NCBI RefSeq assembly: GCF_002236105.1
Contig: NZ_NIWU01000004.1
Location: 310,001 to 374,000 of the forward strand
Reading direction: 5' to 3'
Origin: Pseudomonas umsongensis
Lineage (GTDB): Bacteria; Pseudomonadota; Gammaproteobacteria; Pseudomonadales; Pseudomonadaceae
DNA: 64,000 bases
In this document: positions 26,301-34,419 of the stretch, piece by piece
How the letters are laid out: every line of letters begins with the position of its first letter
Position numbering within the stretch: the first letter of the stretch is position 1
The notes under the pieces: model-generated
Told to the model about the DNA's origin: nothing
Database searches by the model: none
The model's input: the letters and a program-made list of their open reading frames with translations, nothing else
Program-made: the position numbers and the translations under genes

Positions 26301-26435
26301 GATCGTTCCCACGCTCTGCGTGGGAATTCCGCCTGGGACGCTCCGCGTCCCGAAATCAACGTAAGGCTCGAGCCCTGCGCATGGGTGACGCAGAGCGTCA
26401 CGGGATGCGTTCCCACGCAGAGCGTGGGAACGATC
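26301..26435. repeat. REP cluster, family C, inside the hut operon
   Basis: Outer inverted GATCGTTCCCACGCTCTGCG units with an inner GGGACGCTCCGCGTCCC unit and a GTGACGCAGAGCGTCAC hairpin. It occupies the gap between hutV and the histidase paralogue. Confidence 0.9.
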
Positions 26436-26439
26436 ATCT

Positions 26440-27270
26440 TTAAACCACCGCCGCCCGTCGCTGCACGAACCGGTCGACATACTCATCCGCTGGCGAATGC
26501 AGGATCTCTCGCGGCGTGCCGACCTGGATCAGGCGGCCGTCCTTGAGGATCGCGATGCGGTTGCCGATGCGCACAGCCTCGTCGAGGTCATGGGTGATGA
26601 AGACGATGGTCTTGTGCAGGGTCTTCTGCAGTTCCAGCAACTGGTCCTGCATCTCGGCGCGAATCAGCGGGTCGAGGGCACTGAAGGCTTCGTCCATCAG
26701 GATGATGTCGGTGTCCGCCGCCAAAGCACGGGCCAAACCCACACGTTGACGCATGCCGCCGGAGAGCTGGTGCGGGTATTTGTTCTCGTAGCCCTTGAGG
26801 CCCACGGTGTTGATCCAGTGCAGCGCGCGCTCGGCGCACATCTGCTTGCTTTCGCCACGGATTTTCAAGCCGTAGGCGACGTTGTCCAGCACGCTCTTGT
26901 GCGGCAGCAGGCCGAAGCTCTGGAACACCATGCTGATCTTGCGCCGGCGAAATTCGCGCAGGGCTTCCATGTCGTATTGCAGGATGTCCACACCGTCCAC
27001 CAGGATCGCGCCGCTGGTCGGGTCGATCAGGCGGTTGAAGTGACGTACCAGGGTGGATTTTCCGGAACCCGACAGGCCCATGATCACGAAAATCTCGCCG
27101 CTGCCGATGCTCAGGGACAAATCGTTTACCCCGACCACGCAGCCGGTTTCGGCCAGCACCTGATCCTTGGTCTTACCCTGGCCAACCATCGCCAGGGCAT
27201 CCTTGGCGCGGTTGCCGAAAATCTTGAAGACGTTCTTGACTTCAATCTTGCTCACGGTTGCGTTGTTCAT
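26440..27270 (-). CDS. hutV: Histidine-type ABC importer, ATP-binding protein HutV
   Basis: A 276-residue ATPase of the ProV/quaternary-amine class but without the C-terminal CBS domains of ProV. Walker A GLSGSGKST, signature LSGGMRQRVGLARAL, Walker B IILMDEAFSALDP and FITHDLDEA are intact. The stretch FKIFGNRAKDALAMV..G.TKDQVLAETGC is typical of the class. With HutW and HutX it should import histidine or a related compound. Overlaps hutW by 4 bp. Confidence 0.9.
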   Translation of the reverse strand: MNNATVSKIEVKNVFKIFGNRAKDALAMVGQGKTKDQVLAETGCVVGVNDLSLSIGSGEIFVIMGLSGSGKSTLVRHFNRLIDPTSGAILVDGVDILQYDMEALREFRRRKISMVFQSFGLLPHKSVLDNVAYGLKIRGESKQMCAERALHWINTVGLKGYENKYPHQLSGGMRQRVGLARALAADTDIILMDEAFSALDPLIRAEMQDQLLELQKTLHKTIVFITHDLDEAVRIGNRIAILKDGRLIQVGTPREILHSPADEYVDRFVQRRAAVV

Positions 27271-28118
27271 TTGCTCACCTCATGCCGTGCGCGACCGTAC
27301 GCTTGTGTAATGCGGTCGATCACCACTGCCAGAATCACGATCGCCAGACCGGCTTCCAGGCCGCGTCCAACGTTGAGGGTCTGAATCCCCACCAACACGT
27401 CTTCGCCCAAGCCACGGGCACCAATCATCGAGGCGATCACCACCATCGACAGGGCCATCATGGTGGTCTGGTTGATCCCGGCCATGATGCTAGGCAGGGC
27501 CAGCGGCAGTTGCACGCCGAACAGTTGCTGCCAACGGTTGGCACCGAAGGCGTTGATCGCTTCCATCACCTCGCCGTCAACCTGGCGAATACCCAGGTCG
27601 GTCAAACGGATCAGCGGTGGCGCGGCGTAGATCACGGTCGCGAAAATCGCCGGAACCTTGCCCAGGCCGAACAGCATCAGCACCGGGATCAGGTACACGA
27701 AGCTCGGCATGGTCTGCATGATGTCCAGCAACGGCATCAGTACCGAACGCAGGCGATTGCTACGCGCCGAGAGGATGCCCAACGGGATGCCGATCAGCAC
27801 CGAAATGACCGTGGCCACCATCATTAGCGCCAGGGTCTGCATGAGCTTGTCCCAGAGGCCAACCGCGCCCACCAGGAACAGCAAGCCGACGATCACGGCG
27901 GTGGTCACGACTTTGCGGGTGGCATGCCAGGCAACGCCCGCCACGATTGCCAGCATCAGCCACCAGGGCGCCGCACGCAGCAGCCCTTCAAGATTGACGA
28001 TGGCCCACAACAGAGTGTCGGAGATGCTGCGGAACACATCGCCGTAGTTGGTGACCAGCGAATCGACCCAACCGTTGACCCAGTCGGCGATGGAAAAGGT
28101 AAAGCTTTCGGGAAACAT
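27267..28118 (-). CDS. hutW: Histidine-type ABC importer, permease HutW
   Basis: A 283-residue permease of the ProW/OpuAB type with about six membrane segments. The EAA loop is visible (INAFGANRWQQLFGVQLPLALPSIMAGINQT), as is PSFVYLIPVLMLFGLGKVPA, characteristic of the quaternary-amine uptake family. Lies between hutX and hutV in the same direction. Confidence 0.9.
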   Translation of the reverse strand: MFPESFTFSIADWVNGWVDSLVTNYGDVFRSISDTLLWAIVNLEGLLRAAPWWLMLAIVAGVAWHATRKVVTTAVIVGLLFLVGAVGLWDKLMQTLALMMVATVISVLIGIPLGILSARSNRLRSVLMPLLDIMQTMPSFVYLIPVLMLFGLGKVPAIFATVIYAAPPLIRLTDLGIRQVDGEVMEAINAFGANRWQQLFGVQLPLALPSIMAGINQTTMMALSMVVIASMIGARGLGEDVLVGIQTLNVGRGLEAGLAIVILAVVIDRITQAYGRARHEVSK

Positions 28119-28188
28119 AAGAGACTCTCAATCAAGGGGTTGCGATCAAGCATCCGACAGCCGTTACCGACCGCCGGAGAAGCCCAAC

Positions 28189-29157
28189 CTACAAGGCCGC
28201 GTCGATTTTCTTGGCTGCGTCTTCACTTACCCAGGCGTGCCAGACTTCAGGATGTTCCTTCAAGAAGATCTTGGCCAGTTTTGGCGACTCGATCCGCTCT
28301 TTGGTCATGCGACCCAGATTCTGGTTCAGCAGGTCGATCGGAATGTTGACCTTGTCCAGCACGGCCACCAGTTCCGGTGCTTCGTCGTGGAAAGTCTTGG
28401 ACAGGCCGACCTTGATGGTCACGGTCTTGTTCACACCGGGTTTCTCTTCGAGCTTCACTACGTCGACCTGGCCCATCAACGGCGTTGGCGACCAGTAGTA
28501 GAAAAGGATCGGCTCGCCGCGCTTGTAGCTAGACAGTACGGCGGCATCCAGCGCCGGGCCGGTGCCAGGGCGGAAGTTGGTGTAGGTGCTTTCCAGGCCG
28601 TAGCTCTTGAGCATTTCGCTGTTGTCCAGCTCACAGGTCCAGCCGGCCGGGCAGTTGTAGAAACGCCCTTTGGATGGCTCTTCAGCGTCCTTGAACACGG
28701 CGGAGTATTTGCCCAGGTCAGCGATGTTTTTCAGGTCCGGGGCCTTGGCTTCCAGCTTGCGCTTGGCATCGCCTTCGATCACGTAGCGCGGCACGTACCA
28801 GCCTTCGATCGCGCCGACGACGGGAGCGCCGACACCGACGACCTTGCCGGCCTTCTCTGCCTTGTTCCAGACCTCGCTGCGGCCGACCCACTCTTCGGCG
28901 AACACCTGGATATCGTTGCTGCTCAGGGCGTTTTCCATGGTGATGGAGTTGCCCGGCAGGCTGTCGGTCTTGCAGTCGTAGCCTTTTTCCAACACGACTT
29001 GCATCACGTCGGTCAGCAACATGGCGCTTTCCCAGTTCAGGCCGGCGAATTTCACCGGTTTGCCCGACTCGCACCAACCCGCCGCCTGAGTGGCGCCGGC
29101 ACTGGCGAGCAGGCCCATGGAAAGCAATGTGGTCAGCAGGGTCTTGTTCGATTTCAT
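28189..29157 (-). CDS. hutX: Histidine-type ABC importer, periplasmic binding protein HutX
   Basis: A 322-residue binding protein of the ProX/OpuAC superfamily with a signal peptide (MKSNKTLLTTLLSMGLLASAGATQAAGW). The chain is of the substrate-binding type II fold, with GLNWESAMLLTDVMQVVLEKGYDC, AEEWVGRSEVW and YYWSPTPLMGQVDVVKLEE; aromatic residues in these blocks usually line the pocket. Its place between a hutT-like permease and hutWV, inside a hut cluster, argues for histidine or urocanate rather than glycine betaine. ATG 29157 with AGGAG upstream. Confidence 0.88.
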   Translation of the reverse strand: MKSNKTLLTTLLSMGLLASAGATQAAGWCESGKPVKFAGLNWESAMLLTDVMQVVLEKGYDCKTDSLPGNSITMENALSSNDIQVFAEEWVGRSEVWNKAEKAGKVVGVGAPVVGAIEGWYVPRYVIEGDAKRKLEAKAPDLKNIADLGKYSAVFKDAEEPSKGRFYNCPAGWTCELDNSEMLKSYGLESTYTNFRPGTGPALDAAVLSSYKRGEPILFYYWSPTPLMGQVDVVKLEEKPGVNKTVTIKVGLSKTFHDEAPELVAVLDKVNIPIDLLNQNLGRMTKERIESPKLAKIFLKEHPEVWHAWVSEDAAKKIDAAL

Positions 29158-29226
29158 TGTAATGACGCTCCTAATCATGAATTGGCTTACGGCAGTCAAG
29201 AGGCATCCAGCCCTGTCCACGTCCAA

Positions 29227-30699
29227 TCAGGCCTGCGCCGCAGCACGACCGGCCCTGCTTGTTATAGGTTTTACAACGCTGTCCTGCTCGACCGGCAGGA
29301 TCAGGTGATCGGGCACTGAGCCGTGCCATTTTTTCGCACACACGTAGTACAGGGCTGCAGGGATCACCAGACCGATGATCCAGGAGATATCCACCCCTCC
29401 GAGGGCATTCACCAGCGGACCGGTATAGAACTTGGTGGCGATGAACGGCAGCTGCACCAGCACACCGAAAACATAGACGCTGATACCAAGGGCGTTCCAA
29501 CGACCGTAGCGACCGTTCGGATCGGCCAGCGCAGGCACGTCATAACGCTCGCGGGTGATGCAGTAGTAGTCCACCAGGTTGATCGCGCTCCATGGCGTGA
29601 AGAACGCCAGCAGGAACAGGATGAAGGACTTGAACGCACCAAGGAACGAGTGCTGGCCGAGCAATGCCATCAGGGTCGCAGCACCGACGATGCCCAGCAC
29701 GAACACCAGACGCTGCAAGCGCGTTACTTTCAGCTCACCACGGAAACCGCTGATGATGGTCGCGATGCACATGAAGCTGCCGTATGAGTTCAGTGTGGAA
29801 ATGGTGACCTTGCCGAACGCGATGCTGAAGTACAGCAGCGCAGCAGTGGCACCGGTACCGCCCAGGCCGACGATGTAGGCCACTTCGTGACCGGCGAATT
29901 GCCCGTTGGCCGAAGCGGCAGCGAACACGCCGAGGATCATCGCCACCTGTGCACCAATCACCGAACCTGCGCCAGCGGCAAAAAAGGTTTTCACCGAGGA
30001 AGTCTTGCTCGGCAGGTAACGTGAATAGTCGGCCACGTAAGGGCCGAAAGCGATTTGCCAGGACGCCGCAAGCGACACCGCGAGCAAGAAACTGCTCCAG
30101 CTGAAGTGGCGGATCTGCAACAGTGCGCCAACGTCAACCTGGCTCATCAGACGGCTGAACAGGTAAACAAAGGCAATCACACCAATGACACTGGCAACAC
30201 GGCCGATCCAATGGATCACCCGATAACCGAGCACCGTGACCAGCACGATGACACTGGCGAAGATGAGGATCCCGACGCTGTCGCTGACGCCAAACAACTG
30301 GCCCAGCGCCTGGCCGGAAAGCACGGTCCCTGTTGCGGTGAAACCGAGGTACATCAGGCACACCAGCACGATCGGGATCGCCGCACCATACACGCCGAAC
30401 TGCACGCGGCTGGAGATCATTTGCGGCAGGCCAAGCTTGGGGCCTTGCGCGGCATGCAACGCCATTACGCCGCCGCCGAGCACTTGCCCGATCAGCAAAC
30501 CGATCAACGACCAGAACACGTCACCACCCAGCACCACGGCCAGGGCCCCGGTGACAATCGCGGTGATTTGCAGGTTGGCACCCATCCACAGGGTGAACTG
30601 GCTAAACAGACGACCGTGTCTTTCCGCTTCCGGGATGTAGTCGATCGAACGTTTCTCGATCAACGGTTTGTTGCCTGCACGCTCGCTGCTGACAGCCAT
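29227..30699 (-). CDS. hutT: NCS1-type permease of the hut cluster (HutT)
   Basis: A 490-residue secondary transporter with about 12 membrane segments, of the nucleobase-cation-symport-1 (cytosine/purine permease) family. NCS1 features include FTLWMGANLQITAIVTGAL in the first helix, QVLGGGVMALHAAQGPKLGLPQM, and FGPYVADYSRYLP. In P. fluorescens SBW25 a transporter of this kind in the hut locus takes up urocanate (literature knowledge); I infer the same here. Lies between hutU and hutX. Confidence 0.85.
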   Translation of the reverse strand: MAVSSERAGNKPLIEKRSIDYIPEAERHGRLFSQFTLWMGANLQITAIVTGALAVVLGGDVFWSLIGLLIGQVLGGGVMALHAAQGPKLGLPQMISSRVQFGVYGAAIPIVLVCLMYLGFTATGTVLSGQALGQLFGVSDSVGILIFASVIVLVTVLGYRVIHWIGRVASVIGVIAFVYLFSRLMSQVDVGALLQIRHFSWSSFLLAVSLAASWQIAFGPYVADYSRYLPSKTSSVKTFFAAGAGSVIGAQVAMILGVFAAASANGQFAGHEVAYIVGLGGTGATAALLYFSIAFGKVTISTLNSYGSFMCIATIISGFRGELKVTRLQRLVFVLGIVGAATLMALLGQHSFLGAFKSFILFLLAFFTPWSAINLVDYYCITRERYDVPALADPNGRYGRWNALGISVYVFGVLVQLPFIATKFYTGPLVNALGGVDISWIIGLVIPAALYYVCAKKWHGSVPDHLILPVEQDSVVKPITSRAGRAAAQA

Positions 30700-30743
30700 G
30701 ATTCAACCTCTGTGGATTGTTTGTCGATGTCGTTTTTGTTCTA

Positions 30744-30829
30744 TGTAGGAGCTGCCGCAGGCTGCGATCTTTTGATCTTCGGCGTCACTGATGACGCCAA
30801 AAGATCGCAGTCTGCGGCAGCTCCTACAG
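30744..30829. repeat. REP pair, family A, between hutU and hutT
   Basis: Inverted TGTAGGAGCTGCCGCAGGCT GCGATC units with an extra inner hairpin GGCGTC actgat GACGCC. One base differs between the arms (GCAGGCTG compared with GCAGACTG). Confidence 0.9.
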
Positions 30830-30840
30830 GTTATGCGTCG

Positions 30841-30868
30841 GGCCACCCATTACAGGCGGCCCGCATTT
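30841..30868. other. Hairpin after the hutU stop
   Basis: GGGCCACC cattaca GGCGGCCC directly after the hutU stop codon. The T-rich side follows it on the plus strand, not in the direction of hut transcription, so it is more likely a 3'-end or mRNA-stabilising structure than a terminator for hutU. Confidence 0.4.
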
Positions 30869-32551
30869 TTATTTACCGGTGATCATCGGCAGGTTCAGCC
30901 CCTGCTCCTTCGCGCAGTCGATCGCGATCTGGTAACCGGCATCGGCGTGGCGCATGACGCCCGTCGCCGGGTCGTTGTGCAGGACGCGGGCGATACGCTC
31001 GGCCGCTTCATCGGTGCCGTCGCAGACAATCACCATGCCCGAGTGCTGGGAGAAGCCCATGCCGACGCCGCCGCCGTGGTGCAGGGAAACCCAGGTCGCG
31101 CCGCTTGCGGTGTTGAGCAGGGCGTTGAGCAGTGGCCAGTCGGACACGGCATCGGAACCGTCCTGCATCGATTCGGTTTCGCGGTTCGGGCTGGCAACAG
31201 AACCGGAATCCAGGTGGTCGCGACCGATCACGATGGGCGCCGACAGCTCACCGCTACGCACCATTTCGTTGAACGCCAGGCCCAGCTTGGCGCGCAGGCC
31301 CAGGCCAACCCAGCAGATACGTGCCGGCAGGCCCTGGAAGCTGATGCGCTCGCGCGCCATGTCCAGCCAGTTGTGCAGGTGGGCGTCGTCCGGAATCAGC
31401 TCTTTTACCTTGGCGTCGGTCTTATAGATGTCTTCAGCGTTGCCCGACAGCGCAGCCCAACGGAACGGGCCGATGCCACGGCAGAACAGCGGACGGATGT
31501 AGGCCGGTACGAAACCCGGGAAGTCGAATGCGTTTTCCACGCCTTCTTCCTGGGCCATCTGACGGATGTTGTTGCCGTAGTCGAAGGTCGGGATGCCTTG
31601 TTTTTGGAAGGCGAGCATCGCCTTGACGTGCACGGCCATCGATTGCTTGGCGGCCTTGATCACCGCAGCCGGTTCGGTCTTGGCGCGGGCGCGATACTCG
31701 TCCCAGGTCCAGCCAGCTGGCAGGTAACCGTTGAGCGGGTCGTGGGCGCTGGTCTGGTCGGTGACCATGTCCGGGCGCACGCCGCGCTTGACCAGTTCCG
31801 GCAGGATTTCAGCGGCGTTACCCAACAGGGCGATGGAGATCGCCTTGCCTTCCTTGGTGTATTTGGCGATGCGCGCCAGAGCGTCGTCGAGGTCTTTGGC
31901 TTGCTCGTCGACGTAACGGCTTTTCAGGCGAAAATCGATGCTGACCTGCTGGCATTCGATGTTCAGCGAGCATGCACCGGCCAAGGTGGCAGCCAGAGGC
32001 TGCGCACCACCCATGCCGCCCAGTCCGGCGGTCAGTACCCACTTGCCTTTAAGATCATCGTTGTAGTGTTGGCGACCGGCTTCGACGAAGGTTTCGTAGG
32101 TGCCCTGGACGATGCCCTGGCTGCCGATGTAGATCCAGCTGCCGGCGGTCATCTGGCCATACATGGCCAGGCCTTTGGCGTCGAGTTCGTTGAAGTGCTC
32201 CCAGCTCGCCCAGTGCGGTACCAGGTTGGAGTTGGCGATCAGGACGCGCGGGGCGTTGGCGTGGGTCTTGAACACGCCGACCGGCTTGCCGGATTGCACC
32301 AGCAGGGTCTCGTCGTCATTCAGGTTGGTCAGGCTCTCGACGATCTTGTCGTAGCACTCCCAGTTACGTGCCGCACGACCGATACCACCGTACACCACCA
32401 GTTCCTTGGGGTTCTCGGCGACTTCCGGATCGAGGTTGTTCATCAGCATGCGCAGCGGCGCTTCGGTCAGCCAGCTCTTGGCGGTCAGCTTGTTACCGCG
32501 GGCAGCGCGGATTTCAACGTCACGAAACTTGGTAGTTTTATTGTCAGTCAC
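30869..32551 (-). CDS. hutU: Urocanate hydratase HutU
   Basis: Converts urocanate to imidazolone-5-propionate using tightly bound NAD+ as electrophile. The 560-residue enzyme has the NAD-binding GLGGMGGAQPLAATLAG, the active-site Cys in IRPLFCRGIGPFRW and the C-terminal Gly/His-rich SLHHGGGVGMGFSQHSG. It starts at GTG 32551 with GAGGAG about 9 bp upstream. It is the first gene of the long hutU-T-X-W-V-H-H-I-G run, preceded by a sigma-54 promoter overlapping a HutC operator. Confidence 0.97.
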   Translation of the reverse strand: MTDNKTTKFRDVEIRAARGNKLTAKSWLTEAPLRMLMNNLDPEVAENPKELVVYGGIGRAARNWECYDKIVESLTNLNDDETLLVQSGKPVGVFKTHANAPRVLIANSNLVPHWASWEHFNELDAKGLAMYGQMTAGSWIYIGSQGIVQGTYETFVEAGRQHYNDDLKGKWVLTAGLGGMGGAQPLAATLAGACSLNIECQQVSIDFRLKSRYVDEQAKDLDDALARIAKYTKEGKAISIALLGNAAEILPELVKRGVRPDMVTDQTSAHDPLNGYLPAGWTWDEYRARAKTEPAAVIKAAKQSMAVHVKAMLAFQKQGIPTFDYGNNIRQMAQEEGVENAFDFPGFVPAYIRPLFCRGIGPFRWAALSGNAEDIYKTDAKVKELIPDDAHLHNWLDMARERISFQGLPARICWVGLGLRAKLGLAFNEMVRSGELSAPIVIGRDHLDSGSVASPNRETESMQDGSDAVSDWPLLNALLNTASGATWVSLHHGGGVGMGFSQHSGMVIVCDGTDEAAERIARVLHNDPATGVMRHADAGYQIAIDCAKEQGLNLPMITGK

Positions 32552-32684
32552 GAAAAAGACTCCTCAGCGATCAATCCAAACCAACCCTGGCGGTGGGTAA
32601 GCCAGCCTGTGCGCGTCAACGCGCCACAAGCGAATCAGTGGACGTTGCGGGGAGTCTCGACCGACTCATACGCATACGTCTTTA

Positions 32685-32698
32685 CTTGTACATACAAG
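32685..32698 (-). promoter_or_regulatory. HutC operator in front of hutU
   Basis: CTTGTACATACAAG, a palindrome (7-bp arms, one central mismatch pair) with core TGTA-CA-TACA, which is the known HutC recognition pattern. It spans the transcription start predicted from the adjoining sigma-54 promoter, so bound HutC would block initiation until urocanate is present. Confidence 0.85.
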
Positions 32699-32702
32699 CA
32701 TA

Positions 32703-32719
32703 TGCAATCAAGCGGCCAA
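32703..32719 (-). promoter_or_regulatory. Sigma-54 promoter of hutU
   Basis: On the minus strand TTGGCCGCTTGATTGCA: GG and GC separated by exactly 10 bp, with the TTGCA -12 element perfect and the -24 element TTGGC present. The start would fall near 32692, inside the HutC operator. A sigma-54 hut promoter activated by CbrB is known in P. fluorescens. Confidence 0.8.
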
Positions 32720-32907
32720 CTTGTTGGATGAGCATTCAAGAAAAATTCTGAAATGGCTGGAGAGCGCCTGGATCAAGGGCTGCGGCGTAGATGAAAATTT
32801 TCGAGGGGATTTTTTGAAGAGGGGTGGCGTTGTTACTTGAACGTGGTTTTGCGCCACGCTGGGGCGTTCGGTAACAAAGTGGTGCGCGTTCGGGAACGCT
32901 GGAAAGC

Positions 32908-32984
32908 AAAAGATCGCAGCCTTCGGCAGCTCCTACAGGGTTTACACCATTCAATGTAGGAGCTGCCGAAGGCTGCGATCTTTT
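32908..32984. repeat. REP pair, family A variant (hutD/hutU gap)
   Basis: Inverted AAAAGATCGCAGCCTTCGGC AGCTCCTACA units just after the hutD stop codon. Confidence 0.9.
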
Positions 32985-32996
32985 AAGGATTTTGAA

Positions 32997-33566
32997 TCAG
33001 CGTGCGGTGAGCTCGATCACGCAGCAGGCACCATTACTGGAGACTTCCAGCAGGCCGGTGTTACCGATGAGTTGCAGGCAATCATGACGACCGAGTTGCG
33101 AAGCAGCGTTACCGACCTTCACCTCAAGCGCATCGCTGACGCTGAACACCAGCACAATCCCCGCCTCACTGAAAAACCGTTGCTCACCGCTCAGCCATTG
33201 CAGCCGTGCGCTGTAACGTTGCGGCGCGTATATCAGGTTGAAATCGCGGATCGGCCCACCCAGCAAGGTGCACGACACCTGGCTCTCGCCGCTGAAGGCA
33301 AATGGATCGATCGGTAACAATGGCCGCGTGACCTGACCGTCGACCGACAGGGTCATGCCATCGCCCTGCAACACGGTGATGATTCGCTCATAGCCGGCGA
33401 AGGTGGAAAACCCGCCCGACTCGCCAATGTCGGCAATCGACAGGCGCCAGCCGAAACCGTCCAGGCCAGTCCCGGCATCACGGGTGATCTCTTCGGTGCT
33501 GCCGCCGCCGTTTTTCCACGGCATGCGCGGGTAATCTTTGGCGCGTAAAACTTTCAAACTGCTCAT
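32997..33566 (-). CDS. hutD: HutD family protein
   Basis: A 189-residue bicupin-like protein of the HutD/Ves family (MSSLKVLRAKDYPRMPWKNGGGSTEEIT, WRLSIADIGESGGFSTFAGYERIITVLQGDGM). The WKNGGG and GWRLS blocks are family signatures. In P. fluorescens, HutD is proposed to set an upper limit on hut expression, maybe by binding N-formyl-glutamate; that is literature knowledge. It overlaps hutC by 4 bp, so the two are co-expressed. Confidence 0.92.
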   Translation of the reverse strand: MSSLKVLRAKDYPRMPWKNGGGSTEEITRDAGTGLDGFGWRLSIADIGESGGFSTFAGYERIITVLQGDGMTLSVDGQVTRPLLPIDPFAFSGESQVSCTLLGGPIRDFNLIYAPQRYSARLQWLSGEQRFFSEAGIVLVFSVSDALEVKVGNAASQLGRHDCLQLIGNTGLLEVSSNGACCVIELTAR

Positions 33567-34312
33567 TTATGAAAGCGTCCTTCCAGACGATGACGGGAAC
33601 CGGGGTGGATCAAGCGGGCGGCGGTCACCGGCTGACGGCCGGACCAGGTGCGGCGACGGATCAGCAGGCACGGCTCGCCTTTTTCAATCTGCAGCAACTT
33701 GCATTCGGACGGCTCGGCCAGAATCGCCTCGACCACGTGTTCGCCTTCGGTCAGCGGCGCGACCTGGTTCAGATAGGCGTACGGCGTTTGCAAGGTGAAG
33801 TCCTGCTTGAGGTAGTCAGGCGCCACCAGTGCGTTGACGAAACGGTCTTCGATTTGCACCGGGATATCGTTTTCGAAATGCACGATCAACGAGTGGAACA
33901 CTTTCTGCCCTTCACGCATGTCCAGCGCCAGGGCACGTTCGGAGCCTGCAGCCTCTTCTTCAAGAGTGATCACCTTGCAGGTGTGGCGATGGCCACGGGA
34001 GGCGATTTCGTCGGCAATGTTGTGCACTTCAAACAGCGCGGACTGGCTTTTTGGCTCGGCGACGAACGTGCCGACACCCTGCATGCGCACCAACAGACCG
34101 TCGGCGGTCATTTCGCGCAACGCGCGGTTGATGGTCATGCGGCTGAAACCCAGCTGGCTGACCAACTCGCTTTCCGACGGAACGCGGTAATGCGGCGGCC
34201 AGTTACCGCTGTCGATTTGCTGGGTGATCATCTGTTTGACGCGGGCGTACAAGGGCGCCGGACTGTCGCCCATGTTCGCGGCCAACGGAGAGACTGGAGG
34301 CGGAGTCGGCAC
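33563..34312 (-). CDS. hutC: Histidine utilisation repressor HutC
   Basis: A 249-residue GntR/HutC-type repressor. The winged helix-turn-helix is at about residues 20-90 (YRVPSESELVSQLGFSRMTINRALREMTADGLL) and the UTRA effector domain follows, expected to bind urocanate. It starts at GTG 34312 with AAGGA 8 bp upstream; an internal ATG at 34273 is a weaker option. It is divergent from hutF with an operator in the gap, so it controls itself, hutF and hutU. Confidence 0.94.
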   Translation of the reverse strand: MPTPPPVSPLAANMGDSPAPLYARVKQMITQQIDSGNWPPHYRVPSESELVSQLGFSRMTINRALREMTADGLLVRMQGVGTFVAEPKSQSALFEVHNIADEIASRGHRHTCKVITLEEEAAGSERALALDMREGQKVFHSLIVHFENDIPVQIEDRFVNALVAPDYLKQDFTLQTPYAYLNQVAPLTEGEHVVEAILAEPSECKLLQIEKGEPCLLIRRRTWSGRQPVTAARLIHPGSRHRLEGRFHK

Positions 34313-34377
34313 GGTTAATCCTTGGTCGTTTGATTGATATCGCTAGCTTGCCGGAGTTTACCGGGCAGGCAAACGTC

Positions 34378-34393
34378 TGTATATGTATATACA
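34378..34393. promoter_or_regulatory. HutC-type operator between hutC and hutF
   Basis: TGTATATGTATATACA, containing the perfect palindrome TGTATATACA (34384-34393) with the TGTA-N2-TACA core shared with the hutU operator. It lies 27 bp upstream of the hutF start and 66 bp upstream of the hutC start, placed to regulate both divergent genes. Confidence 0.8.
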
Positions 34394-34419
34394 AATAACA
34401 CACGATGGGGTGCTGAACC

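Larger units (their letters stand above)
32552..32996. other. Intergenic region between hutD and hutU
   Basis: 445 bp without a gene. The left third is the hutU leader with its HutC operator and sigma-54 promoter. The middle (about 32720-32905) should hold binding sites for the enhancer protein (CbrB or NtrC), but I could not pick out a convincing one by eye. The right end is a family A REP pair at the hutD stop. Confidence 0.6.

Noticed and set aside
30791..32731. Plus-strand open frame of 646 codons opposite hutU
   Set aside because: Shadow of hutU; it also runs across the hutU promoter and operator.
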